Shown piece after piece: positions 1 to 6,542 of a stretch of 31,338 nt of DNA. A program made the translations under genes and the position numbers. Numbering within the stretch: position 1 is the first letter of the stretch; each line of letters opens with the position of its first letter. The notes under the pieces were generated by a model. It did not search any database, was not told the origin of the DNA, and was given only the letters and a program-made list of their open reading frames with translations. Source of the stretch: an uncultured Collinsella sp. (GTDB taxonomy: Bacteria; Actinomycetota; Coriobacteriia; Coriobacteriales; Coriobacteriaceae); the NCBI GenBank assembly GCA_959027945.1, contig CAUFRO010000025.1, positions 1 to 31,338 of the forward strand, written 5' to 3'.

Positions 1-257
1 CCACGCACTTTACCTGCGTAAACAATGTGAGTGAAATATGAATCTCGATGGATACGCCCGCAGCCGTGTATACTAAACAGCTGTGTGAAACCAGGGGAGT
101 ATTCTGGCTGGATAAAATGCCTGCTTAATAGGGTTGTCAGGTAGTCCGGGCGAAATACAAGGCTGGGGAGCACGTCGTGTAAGTAGTGGTCCTCTAGGGG
201 CGTACGCTCGGTGGTGTACGCATTGTCCCAAGACCACGCGAGAGTTGGGATCATATC
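1..257 (+). promoter_or_regulatory. Structured leader region upstream of rplC
   Basis: No convincing gene is seen here; in particular the end of rpsJ, the usual neighbour before rplC, is not recognisable. Bases 186-191 (GTGGTC) can pair with 232-237 (GACCAC), and nested inside them CGTAC at 201-205 pairs with GTACG at 216-220, giving a hairpin that ends about 20 bases before the rplC start. The position suggests a ribosomal-protein leader under translational or transcriptional feedback. A TATACT box lies at 69-74, but no good -35 box sits at normal distance, so I do not call a promoter firmly. Pairing is seen by eye; the function is inferred. Confidence 0.45.
49..74 (+). repeat. Copy 1 of a 26-bp element shared with the rplB leader
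   Basis: This stretch (TGGATACGCCCG, then CCGTGTATACT) matches bases 1914-1939 upstream of rplB at about 22 of 26 positions. Both copies contain ATACG or ACACG and CGTGT arms around an 8-base loop. Each ends in TATAC, which could be a -10 box, but the TGGAYA box before it is only 14 bases away, too close for a standard sigma-70 promoter. Its presence before two ribosomal genes suggests a shared control site. Confidence 0.45.
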
Positions 258-878
258 TTGATCAGCATGATTCTCGGCCGCAAGATTGGCATGACCCAGG
301 TTTGGGACGAGGACGACAACGTCGTTCCCGTCACGGTCATCCAGGCTGGCCCCTGCGCTGTCTCGCAGGTTAAAACTCAGGCAACCGACGGCTATGACGC
401 CGTCCAGATCGGTTTCGGCGACATCAAGGCCAAGAACGTGAACAAGCCCATGGCTGGTCACTTCGCCAAGGCTGGCGTCGAGCCTGTCCGCTTCCTTCGT
501 GAGGTCCGCGTCGAGAACGGCGAGGAGCACAAGGTCGGCGAGGTCGTCACCGTCGCTGATTTCGCTGATGTCGAGAAGGTCGACGTCATCGGTACCTCCA
601 AGGGTAAGGGCTTCCAGGGTCGCATCAAGCGCTGGGGTCAGCGCCGCGGTCCTATGACGCATGGTTCTCACTTCCAGCGTCACCCCGGTTCTATCGGTCA
701 GTGCGCCTATCCTGCGCGCGTCCTCAAGGGCGTCAAGATGGCCGGTCACATGGGTAACGAGCGCGTTACCGTCAAGAACCTTTCCGTTGTCCGCATCGAT
801 GCCGAGCAGAACCTCATCTTGGTCAAGGGCGCTGTCCCGGGTGCCAAGAATGGTCTCGTCGCCATCCGTATGGCCTAA
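258..878 (+). CDS. rplC: 50S ribosomal protein L3
   Basis: This is ribosomal protein L3, an early-assembling 50S protein that binds 23S rRNA near the peptidyl-transferase centre. The start region reads MISMILGRKIGMTQ and the family loop GQRRGPMTHGSHFQRHPGS is present near residues 127-145; full length is 206 residues, normal for the family. I chose the TTG at 258 because GTTGGGA lies 7 bases before it and the homologous MINAILGKK-type start is common in related bacteria. The ATG at 267 (three residues shorter) is the alternative, but its spacing to that site is 16 bases. It is the first gene of the cluster here, 46 bases before rplD. Confidence 0.95.
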   Translation: MISMILGRKIGMTQVWDEDDNVVPVTVIQAGPCAVSQVKTQATDGYDAVQIGFGDIKAKNVNKPMAGHFAKAGVEPVRFLREVRVENGEEHKVGEVVTVADFADVEKVDVIGTSKGKGFQGRIKRWGQRRGPMTHGSHFQRHPGSIGQCAYPARVLKGVKMAGHMGNERVTVKNLSVVRIDAEQNLILVKGAVPGAKNGLVAIRMA

Positions 879-924
879 GGGCCCAGCCCATTTAGCCCAG
901 CGTCATACCAAGGAGAACACTTAA

Positions 925-1551
925 ATGGCAAAGTTTGAAGTAAAGAACAGCGAGGGCAAGAAGGTCGCCGAGGCCGAGCTCGCCGCTGAGGTGTACGGCA
1001 TCGAGCCGAACATCCACGTTATGCACCACATCGTCAAGTGCCAGATGGCCTCTTGGCGTCAGGGCACCCAGTCCGCTAAGGGCCGCTCTGAGGTTTCCGG
1101 TGGCGGCAAGAAGCCTTGGCGTCAGAAGGGCACCGGCCGTGCCCGCCAGGGTTCCATCCGTGCTGCCCAGTGGCGTCACGGTGGCGTTGTCTTCGCCCCC
1201 AAGCCCCGTTCCTACGCTAAGCGTATGAACAACAAGGAGGTCAAGCTGGCTATGCGCTCCGCGCTGTCCGCCAAGCTGGCCGATGGCGAGCTCGTGCTCG
1301 TCGACGACTACGGCTTCGAGAAGCCTTCCACCAAGGCTGCCGTTGCCATGCTCAAGGCTCTCGGCCTTGAGGGCAAGCGTCTGACCATCATCGTTCGCGA
1401 TGAGGACGTCAACGCCTACCTGTCGTTCCGCAACATTCCCAAGACGTTCATCATCACTGCCGACGAGGCCAACACCTATGATCTCGTCAACAACAACGCT
1501 GTGCTGATGCCCGCCGACATCGCCGCTCACTTCGGGGAGGTGCTTGCATAA
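925..1551 (+). CDS. rplD: 50S ribosomal protein L4
   Basis: This is ribosomal protein L4, which binds 23S rRNA and sends a loop into the exit tunnel. The tunnel-loop signature is visible as GGGKKPWRQKGTGRARQGS near residues 54-72, followed by HGGVVFAPKPRSY. At 208 residues it is a normal length. CAAGGAG precedes the ATG by 9 bases. The stop codon touches the ATG of rplW with no gap, which suggests coupled translation. In E. coli L4 also represses its own operon; whether that applies to the leaders seen here is unknown. Confidence 0.97.
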   Translation: MAKFEVKNSEGKKVAEAELAAEVYGIEPNIHVMHHIVKCQMASWRQGTQSAKGRSEVSGGGKKPWRQKGTGRARQGSIRAAQWRHGGVVFAPKPRSYAKRMNNKEVKLAMRSALSAKLADGELVLVDDYGFEKPSTKAAVAMLKALGLEGKRLTIIVRDEDVNAYLSFRNIPKTFIITADEANTYDLVNNNAVLMPADIAAHFGEVLA

Positions 1552-1839
1552 ATGACCGCCCACGAGATCATCATCCGTCCGATCGTGTCCGAGCGTTCCT
1601 TCTCCGGCATGGAGCTGAACAAGTACACGTTCGAGGTCGCCAAGGATGCTAACAAGTATCAGATCAAGGACGCTGTCGAGGAGATCTTCGGCGTCAAGGT
1701 CGTTCGCGTGAACACCCTGACGGTCAAGCCCAAGACCAAGCGCGTGCGCTATGTCGCCGGCAAGACCCGTTCTTGGAAGAAGGCCATCGTCACGCTGGCC
1801 GAGGGCGACACCATCGAGGTCTTTGGCAACCAGGCCTAA
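1552..1839 (+). CDS. rplW: 50S ribosomal protein L23
   Basis: This is L23, which sits at the exit of the ribosomal tunnel and forms the docking site for trigger factor and the signal recognition particle. The 95-residue protein begins MTAHEIIIRPIVSERS and carries the family pattern VKVVRVNTLTVKPKTKR in its second half. The ATG follows the rplD stop directly; its binding site GGGGAGGTG lies inside the end of rplD. It is followed by a 179-base gap with a strong hairpin before rplB, so it may close a first transcription segment. Confidence 0.97.
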   Translation: MTAHEIIIRPIVSERSFSGMELNKYTFEVAKDANKYQIKDAVEEIFGVKVVRVNTLTVKPKTKRVRYVAGKTRSWKKAIVTLAEGDTIEVFGNQA

Positions 1840-1857
1840 GACTCGCTGCTGTTGAGT

Positions 1858-1893
1858 GAGCTCATGCCTCCCAAATAGGGGAGGCGGGAGCTC
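1858..1893 (+). promoter_or_regulatory. Strong hairpin between rplW and rplB (possible attenuator)
   Basis: GAGCTC at 1858-1863 pairs with GAGCTC at 1888-1893, and after a 2/2 internal loop GCCTCCC at 1866-1872 pairs with GGGAGGC at 1879-1885 around a 6-base loop. The following bases AAGGTTTTGGG contain only a short T tract, so termination would be partial. The position, with the duplicated 26-bp element just downstream, fits attenuation followed by re-initiation. Function is inferred. Confidence 0.5.
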
Positions 1894-1913
1894 AAGGTTT
1901 TGGGCGTATAAAA

Positions 1914-1939
1914 TGGACACGCCCGGAACCGTGTATACG
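1914..1939 (+). repeat. Copy 2 of the 26-bp element, upstream of rplB
   Basis: TGGACACGCCCG followed by CCGTGTATACG, 80 bases before the rplB start. See the matching copy at 49-74. ACACG and CGTGT arms flank an 8-base loop in this copy. Confidence 0.45.
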
Positions 1940-2018
1940 TCCGGTGTCATCGCACCCGAGGCAGAACCTCGAATCCCTGTCTGCGATGGCTAACGGATTC
2001 CTATTGAAAGGGATTGTA

Positions 2019-2849
2019 ATGGCTGTAAAGCACCTTAAGCCGACCTCCGCTGGTAGGCGTTGGCAGACGATCTCCGACTTCTCCGAGATCACCTGCACCA
2101 AGCCCGAGAAGTCTCTTCTCGAGCCCCTGCCCAAGAAGGCCGGTCGTAACAACAACGGCCGCATCACCACCCGCCACCAGGGCGGCGGCGTGAAGCGTCG
2201 TTACCGCGTGATCGACTTCAAGCGCAACAAGGACGGCGTGCCCGCCAAGGTTGCCACGATCGAGTACGATCCGAACCGTTCCGCTCGCATCGCTCTGCTG
2301 CACTACGCTGACGGTGAGAAGCGCTACATCCTGGCCCCCAAGGGCCTCGAGGTCGGTCAGACCATCATGTCCGGTTCTGACGCCGACATCAAGCCGGGCA
2401 ACGCTCTGCCCCTCGCCGACATCCCCGTCGGTACGCTCATCCACGCCGTCGAGTTCCAGCCGGGCAAGGGCGCCGCTATCGCCCGTTCCGCCGGTAACTC
2501 CTGCCAGCTGATGGGTAAGGAGGGCAAGTACGCCATCGTCCGTATGCCTTCCTCCGAGATGCGCCGCATCCTCGTTACCTGCCGCGCCACCGTCGGTGAG
2601 GTCGGCAACGCCGATCACTCCAACATCGTCATCGGCAAGGCCGGCCGTAAGCGTCACATGAACGTGCGCCCGACCGTCCGCGGTACCGTCATGAACCCTG
2701 TCGACCACCCGCACGGCGGTGGCGAGGGCAAGAACCACACCTCTGGTCGTCCCTCCGTTACCCCCTGGGGTAAGCCGACGAAGGGCCTTCGTACGCGCAA
2801 GAAGAAGAAGGTCTCGAACCAGCACATCATTCGTCGCCGTAAGAAGTAA
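2019..2849 (+). CDS. rplB: 50S ribosomal protein L2
   Basis: This is L2, a core 50S protein needed for subunit joining and peptidyl transfer. The start MAVKHLKPTSAGRR and the conserved C-terminal segment DHPHGGGEGKNHTSGR, holding the histidine linked to peptidyl-transferase activity, are both clear; 276 residues is the usual size. The ATG at 2019 is preceded by AAAGGGATTG. An in-frame upstream start at 1944 would add 25 residues with no resemblance to L2 and was not used. It is 32 bases before rpsS. Confidence 0.97.
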   Translation: MAVKHLKPTSAGRRWQTISDFSEITCTKPEKSLLEPLPKKAGRNNNGRITTRHQGGGVKRRYRVIDFKRNKDGVPAKVATIEYDPNRSARIALLHYADGEKRYILAPKGLEVGQTIMSGSDADIKPGNALPLADIPVGTLIHAVEFQPGKGAAIARSAGNSCQLMGKEGKYAIVRMPSSEMRRILVTCRATVGEVGNADHSNIVIGKAGRKRHMNVRPTVRGTVMNPVDHPHGGGEGKNHTSGRPSVTPWGKPTKGLRTRKKKKVSNQHIIRRRKK

Positions 2850-2881
2850 TTTCGGATACCGAGTTTTAGGAGAAAGCACTT

Positions 2882-3142
2882 ATGAGCAGAAGTCTCAAAA
2901 AGGGCCCGTTCGTGGAGACTCGCCTTCTCTCGCGTATCACCGCGATGAACGAGGCTGGCAAGAAGGACGTCGTGAAGACCTGGTCCCGCGCGTCCACCAT
3001 CTTCCCCGAGATGGTTGGTCACACCATCGCCGTCCACGACGGCCGCAAGCATGTGCCCGTGTATGTTACCGAGTCCATGGTTGGTCACAAGCTCGGCGAG
3101 TTCGCGCCGACTCGTACGTTCCGTGGCCACAAGGCCAAATAG
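2882..3142 (+). CDS. rpsS: 30S ribosomal protein S19
   Basis: This is S19, a protein of the 30S head that works with S13 near the decoding-site end of 16S rRNA. MSRSLKKGPFVETRLLSR at the start and KLGEFAPTRTFRGHKAK at the end are diagnostic. At 86 residues it is a little shorter than the usual 92. AGGAG lies 10 bases before the ATG. rplV follows after 14 bases. Confidence 0.97.
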   Translation: MSRSLKKGPFVETRLLSRITAMNEAGKKDVVKTWSRASTIFPEMVGHTIAVHDGRKHVPVYVTESMVGHKLGEFAPTRTFRGHKAK

Positions 3143-3156
3143 GGGGTTAACCGTAA

Positions 3157-3528
3157 ATGGCAACTAAGTCTATTGAAACTGAGGCCACCGAGGTTCGCGC
3201 CGTCGCTAAGTACGTGCGTGTTTCCCCCAGCAAGGCCCGCCTGGTGGTCGATCTGATCCGCCGCAAGCCTGTCGCTCAGGCCTTCGACATCCTCCACTTC
3301 TGCGACCGCGCCGTCGCCGTGGATGTCGAGAAGGTTCTCCGTTCCGCCGTTGCGAACGCCGAGAACAACAACGGTCTGCGTGCCGACAACCTGGTTGTCG
3401 CCGCTGCCTATGTTGACGAGGGTCCGACGCTTAAGCGCATCCGTCCCCGCGCCAAGGGTTCCGCTTCTCGCATTCTGAAGCGTACTTCCCACATCACCGT
3501 CGTCGTTGCTCCTCGAAAGGAGGCGTAA
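3157..3528 (+). CDS. rplV: 50S ribosomal protein L22
   Basis: This is L22, which spans the 50S and whose loop lines the exit tunnel. The family pattern VRVSPSKARLVVDLIRRKP is at residues 21-39 and GPTLKRIRPRAKGSASRI forms the tunnel loop region. The length is 123 residues with a short acidic N-terminal tail. A run of five G bases precedes the start instead of a textbook AGGAGG site. Only six bases separate it from rpsC. Confidence 0.97.
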   Translation: MATKSIETEATEVRAVAKYVRVSPSKARLVVDLIRRKPVAQAFDILHFCDRAVAVDVEKVLRSAVANAENNNGLRADNLVVAAAYVDEGPTLKRIRPRAKGSASRILKRTSHITVVVAPRKEA

Positions 3529-3534
3529 AGCTGT

Positions 3535-4245
3535 ATGGGTCAGAAAGTCTACCCCACCGGCTTCCGTCTTGGCATCACCGAGAACTGGCGCTCCCGCTGG
3601 TTCGCAGAGAAGGATTACGCTAAGACCCTCGGTAACGATCTCGAGATTCGTAAGTACCTCGAGAAGCGTCTTTCCCGCGCAGCTGTCTCCCGCGTCGAGA
3701 TCGAGCGCGCTGGCGACAAGGTGAAGGTCATCATCCTCACTGCTCGCCCCGGCGTTGTCATCGGTAAGAAGGGTGCCGAGATCGATACCCTCCGTACCGA
3801 GCTCGAGAAGGTCGCTGGCGTCTCCAAGGGCCAGCTCTCCGTCGACGTTGTCGAGATCAAGCGCCCCGAGCTCGACGCCAACCTCGTTGCTCAGTCTATC
3901 GCCGAGCAGCTCGAGGGCCGCGTTGCCTTCCGTCGCGCTATGCGCAAGGCTGTCCAGTCCGCCCGCAAGGCCGGCGCTAAGGGCATCCGTATCCAGTGCT
4001 CCGGTCGTCTCGGCGGTGCCGAGATGGGCCGTCGTGAGTGGTACCGCGAGGGTCGCGTGCCTCTGCACACCCTCCGTGCCAAGATCGACTACGGCACGGC
4101 TGTCGCCAGCACCACCATGGGCGCTTGCGGCGTGAAGGTCTGGATTTACCTGGGCGAGAAGCTCCCGGGCCAGCCTGTTCCCAACCCTGCACTCGAGGGC
4201 TCTTCCCGTCCTCGTCGTCGTAACTCCGAGAGGAGGGGTCAGTAG
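3535..4245 (+). CDS. rpsC: 30S ribosomal protein S3
   Basis: This is S3, part of the mRNA entry channel and its helicase activity. It starts MGQKVYPTGFRLGITENW, contains a type II KH domain with the GKKG loop in VVIGKKGAEIDTL near residues 74-86, and has a C-terminal S3 domain; 236 residues is normal. The binding site AAGGAGG lies in the end of rplV. Its TAG stop overlaps the GTG start of rplP by one base (TAGTG), implying translational coupling. Confidence 0.97.
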   Translation: MGQKVYPTGFRLGITENWRSRWFAEKDYAKTLGNDLEIRKYLEKRLSRAAVSRVEIERAGDKVKVIILTARPGVVIGKKGAEIDTLRTELEKVAGVSKGQLSVDVVEIKRPELDANLVAQSIAEQLEGRVAFRRAMRKAVQSARKAGAKGIRIQCSGRLGGAEMGRREWYREGRVPLHTLRAKIDYGTAVASTTMGACGVKVWIYLGEKLPGQPVPNPALEGSSRPRRRNSERRGQ

Positions 4246-4748
4246 TGCTTGCCCCTAAGCGTATTCTTCACCGCAAGGTGCAGCGTGGCTCCATGAAGGG
4301 CCAGGCCAAGGGTAATACCGAGCTGCATTTCGGCGAGTTTGGTATCCAGGCTCTCGAGGCCCATTGGATCACCAACCGTCAGATCGAGGCCGCTCGTATT
4401 GCCATGACCCGCTACATGAAGCGTGGCGGTCGTGTCTACATCACGATCTTCCCCGATAAGCCCATCACCAAGAAGCCTGCCGAGACTCGCATGGGTTCTG
4501 GTAAGGGTAACCCCGAGGAGTGGGTGGCCGTCGTCAAGCCCGGCCGCATCATGTTCGAGGTCAAGGGTGTTCCCGAGGAGGTCGCTCGCGAGGCTCTGCG
4601 TCTTGCGCAGCACAAGCTCCCCATCAAGACCAAGATTGTTGCTGCTAAGAACGCTGAGCAGCGCATCGAGAAGGAGATGGCTGAGGAGGCCGCTCTCGAG
4701 GCCAAGTGGGCTGCTGAGGACGCCGCCGCCGCCAAGGAGGAGAACTAA
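4245..4748 (+). CDS. rplP: 50S ribosomal protein L16
   Basis: This is L16, which contacts tRNA elbows at the A site of the 50S. MLAPKRILHRKVQRGSMKG at the start and RMGSGKGNPEEWVAVVKPG in the middle are family signatures. The start is GTG, overlapping the rpsC stop, with GAGGAGGGG upstream. The protein has 167 residues, about 25-30 more than the usual L16. The extra part is an alanine- and glutamate-rich helical tail (EEAALEAKWAAEDAAAAKE). Its stop overlaps the rpmC start by one base (TAATG). Confidence 0.96.
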   Translation: MLAPKRILHRKVQRGSMKGQAKGNTELHFGEFGIQALEAHWITNRQIEAARIAMTRYMKRGGRVYITIFPDKPITKKPAETRMGSGKGNPEEWVAVVKPGRIMFEVKGVPEEVAREALRLAQHKLPIKTKIVAAKNAEQRIEKEMAEEAALEAKWAAEDAAAAKEEN

Positions 4749-4963
4749 TGAAGCCCGCAGAGATTCGTGAGCTCTCGGACGCTCAGCTCGTTGAGAAGCT
4801 GAAGGAAATGCGCGCCGAGCTCTTTAACCTTCGTTTCCAGATGGCCACCAGCCAGCTGGACAACACCGCTCGCGTCAACACCGTGAAGAAGGACATCGCT
4901 CGCGTCCTCACGGAGCAGCGCGCCCGCGAGATCGCAGCGGAGAAGTCCGCTGTCGCCGAGTAG
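4748..4963 (+). CDS. rpmC: 50S ribosomal protein L29
   Basis: This is L29, a small two-helix protein beside L23 at the tunnel exit. MKPAEIRELSDAQLVEKL and AELFNLRFQMATSQLDN are typical, and the 71-residue length fits. It is translationally coupled to rplP through a TAATG overlap, with the binding site AAGGAGGAG inside rplP. rpsQ follows after 16 bases. Confidence 0.96.
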   Translation: MKPAEIRELSDAQLVEKLKEMRAELFNLRFQMATSQLDNTARVNTVKKDIARVLTEQRAREIAAEKSAVAE

Positions 4964-4979
4964 GACCTAAGGAGAGAAC

Positions 4980-5240
4980 ATGACTGATTCGCGTAACTCG
5001 CGTAAGGTCCGTACGGGTGTCGTTACCTCCGTCTCCGGTGCCAAGACCATTGTTGTCACCATCACCGAGCGCAAGCGTCACCCCAAGTACGGCAAGATGA
5101 TGACCAGCTCCAAGAAGCTGCACGCTCACGACGAGGAGTGCACGGCTGGCGTGGGCGATACCGTCCGCGTTATGGAGACCCGTCCTATGTCCAAGATGAA
5201 GCGTTGGCGCCTCATCGAGGTCGTCGAGCGTGCTAAATAA
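4980..5240 (+). CDS. rpsQ: 30S ribosomal protein S17
   Basis: This is S17, an early 16S rRNA binder with an OB fold. RKVRTGVVTSVSGAKTIVV near the start and the KYGKMMTSSKKLHAHDE loop identify it; 86 residues is normal. AAGGAGAG lies just before the ATG. A 118-base structured gap separates it from rplN, the longest gap in the second half of the cluster. Confidence 0.96.
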   Translation: MTDSRNSRKVRTGVVTSVSGAKTIVVTITERKRHPKYGKMMTSSKKLHAHDEECTAGVGDTVRVMETRPMSKMKRWRLIEVVERAK

Positions 5241-5267
5241 GCAGTCGCTCTTACGACTTGTACGTTT

Positions 5268-5351
5268 CCGAAGATGTGCGTATGCCTGGCTTGCATACCA
5301 CGGGCCGCGTAAAGGCTGCGCACCTCTCTTCGGTTCTTAGTTCGGAGGAAC
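5268..5351 (+). promoter_or_regulatory. Structured leader of rplN: candidate three-way junction with SD-covering hairpin
   Basis: CCGAAGA (5268-5274) pairs with TCTTCGG (5327-5333) and GTGCG (5276-5280) with CGCAC (5319-5323), closing a stem. Inside it are two hairpins: TATGC (5281-5285) with GCATA (5293-5297), and GCC (5304-5306) with GGC (5314-5316). Directly after, GTTC (5333-5336) can pair with GAAC (5348-5351), tying up the GGAGG ribosome binding site. A second TTCGG at 5341-5345 could compete for the same CCGAA. This looks like a ribosomal-protein feedback leader; the ligand is unknown. Confidence 0.5.
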
Positions 5352-5358
5352 ATCTACC

Positions 5359-5727
5359 ATGATTCAGATGCAAACCATGCTGAACGTCGCCGACAACTCC
5401 GGCGCTCGCAAGATTCGCTGCATCAAGGTGCTTGGCGGTTCCAAGCGTCGTTATGCAGGCATCGGCGATGTGTTCATCGGTGCTGTCCAGGAGGCTACCC
5501 CTGGCGCCAACGTCAAGAAGAAGGACGTTGTCCGTTGCGTCGTCGTTCGCACCGTTAAGGAGATCCGCCGCAAGGATGGCTCCTATATTCGCTTTGATGA
5601 GAACGCCTGCGTTGTCATCAACAACGATGGTTCGCCCGTCGGCACCCGTATCTTCGGGCCCGTCGCTCGCGAGCTTCGTGACAAGAAGTACATGAAGATC
5701 GTCTCGCTCGCTCCCGAGACCCTGTAG
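5359..5727 (+). CDS. rplN: 50S ribosomal protein L14
   Basis: This is L14, which forms an intersubunit bridge with 16S rRNA. MIQMQTMLNVADNSGARK is diagnostic, and 122 residues is the exact usual size. A GGAGG site is 9 bases before the ATG and can be masked by the leader hairpin described upstream. The stop is 13 bases from the start of rplX. Confidence 0.97.
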   Translation: MIQMQTMLNVADNSGARKIRCIKVLGGSKRRYAGIGDVFIGAVQEATPGANVKKKDVVRCVVVRTVKEIRRKDGSYIRFDENACVVINNDGSPVGTRIFGPVARELRDKKYMKIVSLAPETL

Positions 5728-5740
5728 TTAGGGGAGATAT

Positions 5741-6046
5741 ATGTATATCAAGAAGGGCGATAAGGTCCAGGTTCTCTCTGGTAAGGATCGCGGCAAGCAG
5801 GGCGTTGTCCTGCGTGCTCTCCCCGCCGAGAACAAGGTCGTTGTCGAGGGCGTTTCGGTCGTCAAGAAGGCCGTCAAGCCCAACGCTGCCAACCAGCAGG
5901 GCGGCATCGTTTCGCAGGAGGCTCCCATCGACGCCTCCAACGTCAATCTCGTCTGCCCCGAGTGCGGTAAGGTTACCCGCGTCGGTCACGAGAAGGACGG
6001 CAAGAACAAGCTGCGCGTCTGCAAGAAGTGCGGCCACAAGTTCTAA
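5741..6046 (+). CDS. rplX: 50S ribosomal protein L24
   Basis: This is L24, an assembly initiator of the 50S with a KOW motif. The KOW segment is at the start (KKGDKVQVLSGKDRGKQG). A four-cysteine zinc-type pair CPECGK and CKKCG closes the protein, the common bacterial form. The length is 101 residues. AGGGGAGATAT precedes the ATG. It is the last ribosomal gene here: a strong terminator follows, and the expected next gene rplE is absent from the window. Confidence 0.97.
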   Translation: MYIKKGDKVQVLSGKDRGKQGVVLRALPAENKVVVEGVSVVKKAVKPNAANQQGGIVSQEAPIDASNVNLVCPECGKVTRVGHEKDGKNKLRVCKKCGHKF

Positions 6047-6072
6047 GCTGCCCGCAACATCAAGTTGCTAGC

Positions 6073-6110
6073 AAAGGCCCGGATGCCCCACGGCACCCGG
6101 GCCTTTTTCT
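6073..6110 (+). terminator. Intrinsic terminator of the ribosomal cluster
   Basis: GGCCCGG then TGCC pairs with GGCA then CCGGGCC (6076-6103, one mismatch pair) around a short loop, followed by TTTTT. A textbook rho-independent terminator 27 bases after rplX. Confidence 0.9.
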
Positions 6111-6117
6111 ATCCCCA

Positions 6118-6240
6118 CTCATTGGGGACAGACTTAAATGAGTTGCCGTTGCATTCATTGGGGACAGACTTAAATGAGTGGCCGTTGCATTCATTGGGGA
6201 CAGACTTAAATGACCAGTCGTTGGGGGGACAGTCTCAATG
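6118..6240. repeat. Three tandem 36-bp repeats with GGGGACAG core, plus a degenerate copy
   Basis: The block ATTGGGGACAGACTTAAATG recurs with CATTGGGG starting at 6120, 6156 and 6192, exactly 36 bases apart, joined by GCCGTTGCATT. ACTCATT and AAATGAGT arms flank GGGGACAG, so each unit can fold. A weaker copy (GGGGGGACAGTCTCAATG) follows near 6222. The same core appears in hairpins at 8390-8426 and 8782-8814. It resembles a REP-type intergenic repeat; that classification is inferred. Confidence 0.8.
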
Positions 6241-6361
6241 TGCCGACAGTTTGGGACGGTCCTTTGATGTCTGATGCTCCCAGAGGGGTGGAGTAATACG
6301 GCCTACTCTGTCTTTTATGGCTATGGTGCTCTGCCCCTTTATGTTTCACAAGGATCGTTGC

Positions 6362-6401
6362 ATGCGCATTTATGCGCATAGCCTTGCGCGATAATGCGCA
6401 T
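6362..6401. promoter_or_regulatory. Three ATGCGCAT palindromes upstream of the Gfo/Idh-DeoR operon
   Basis: The 8-bp palindrome ATGCGCAT occurs at 6362-6369, 6372-6379 and 6394-6401, that is 10 and 22 bases apart, close to one and two helical turns. This phasing fits a multi-site operator, perhaps for the DeoR protein encoded downstream. No clear promoter boxes could be fixed. Confidence 0.4.
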
Positions 6402-6542
6402 AACTACACAAACATCTGCCAACTATGGCTAAATAAAGACTGATAAGCAAATAAACACGCAAACACGAGCAGATACGCGCGCAATTGTGCGAATATAGGG
6501 TTGTTAGAAATAAAGGACTTCCGATAACTCAGGAGGCACATC

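Larger units (their letters stand above)
6047..6542. other. Intergenic region between rplX and the Gfo/Idh operon
   Basis: This 496-base gap holds the rplX terminator, three 36-bp repeats with a degenerate fourth, an uninformative stretch at about 6245-6355, and an AT-richer part with three ATGCGCAT palindromes leading to the next operon. I see no gene or RNA gene in it. Confidence 0.7.

Noticed and set aside
1..257. End of rpsJ before rplC
   Set aside because: None of the + frames in the first bases resembles the S10 C-terminus.
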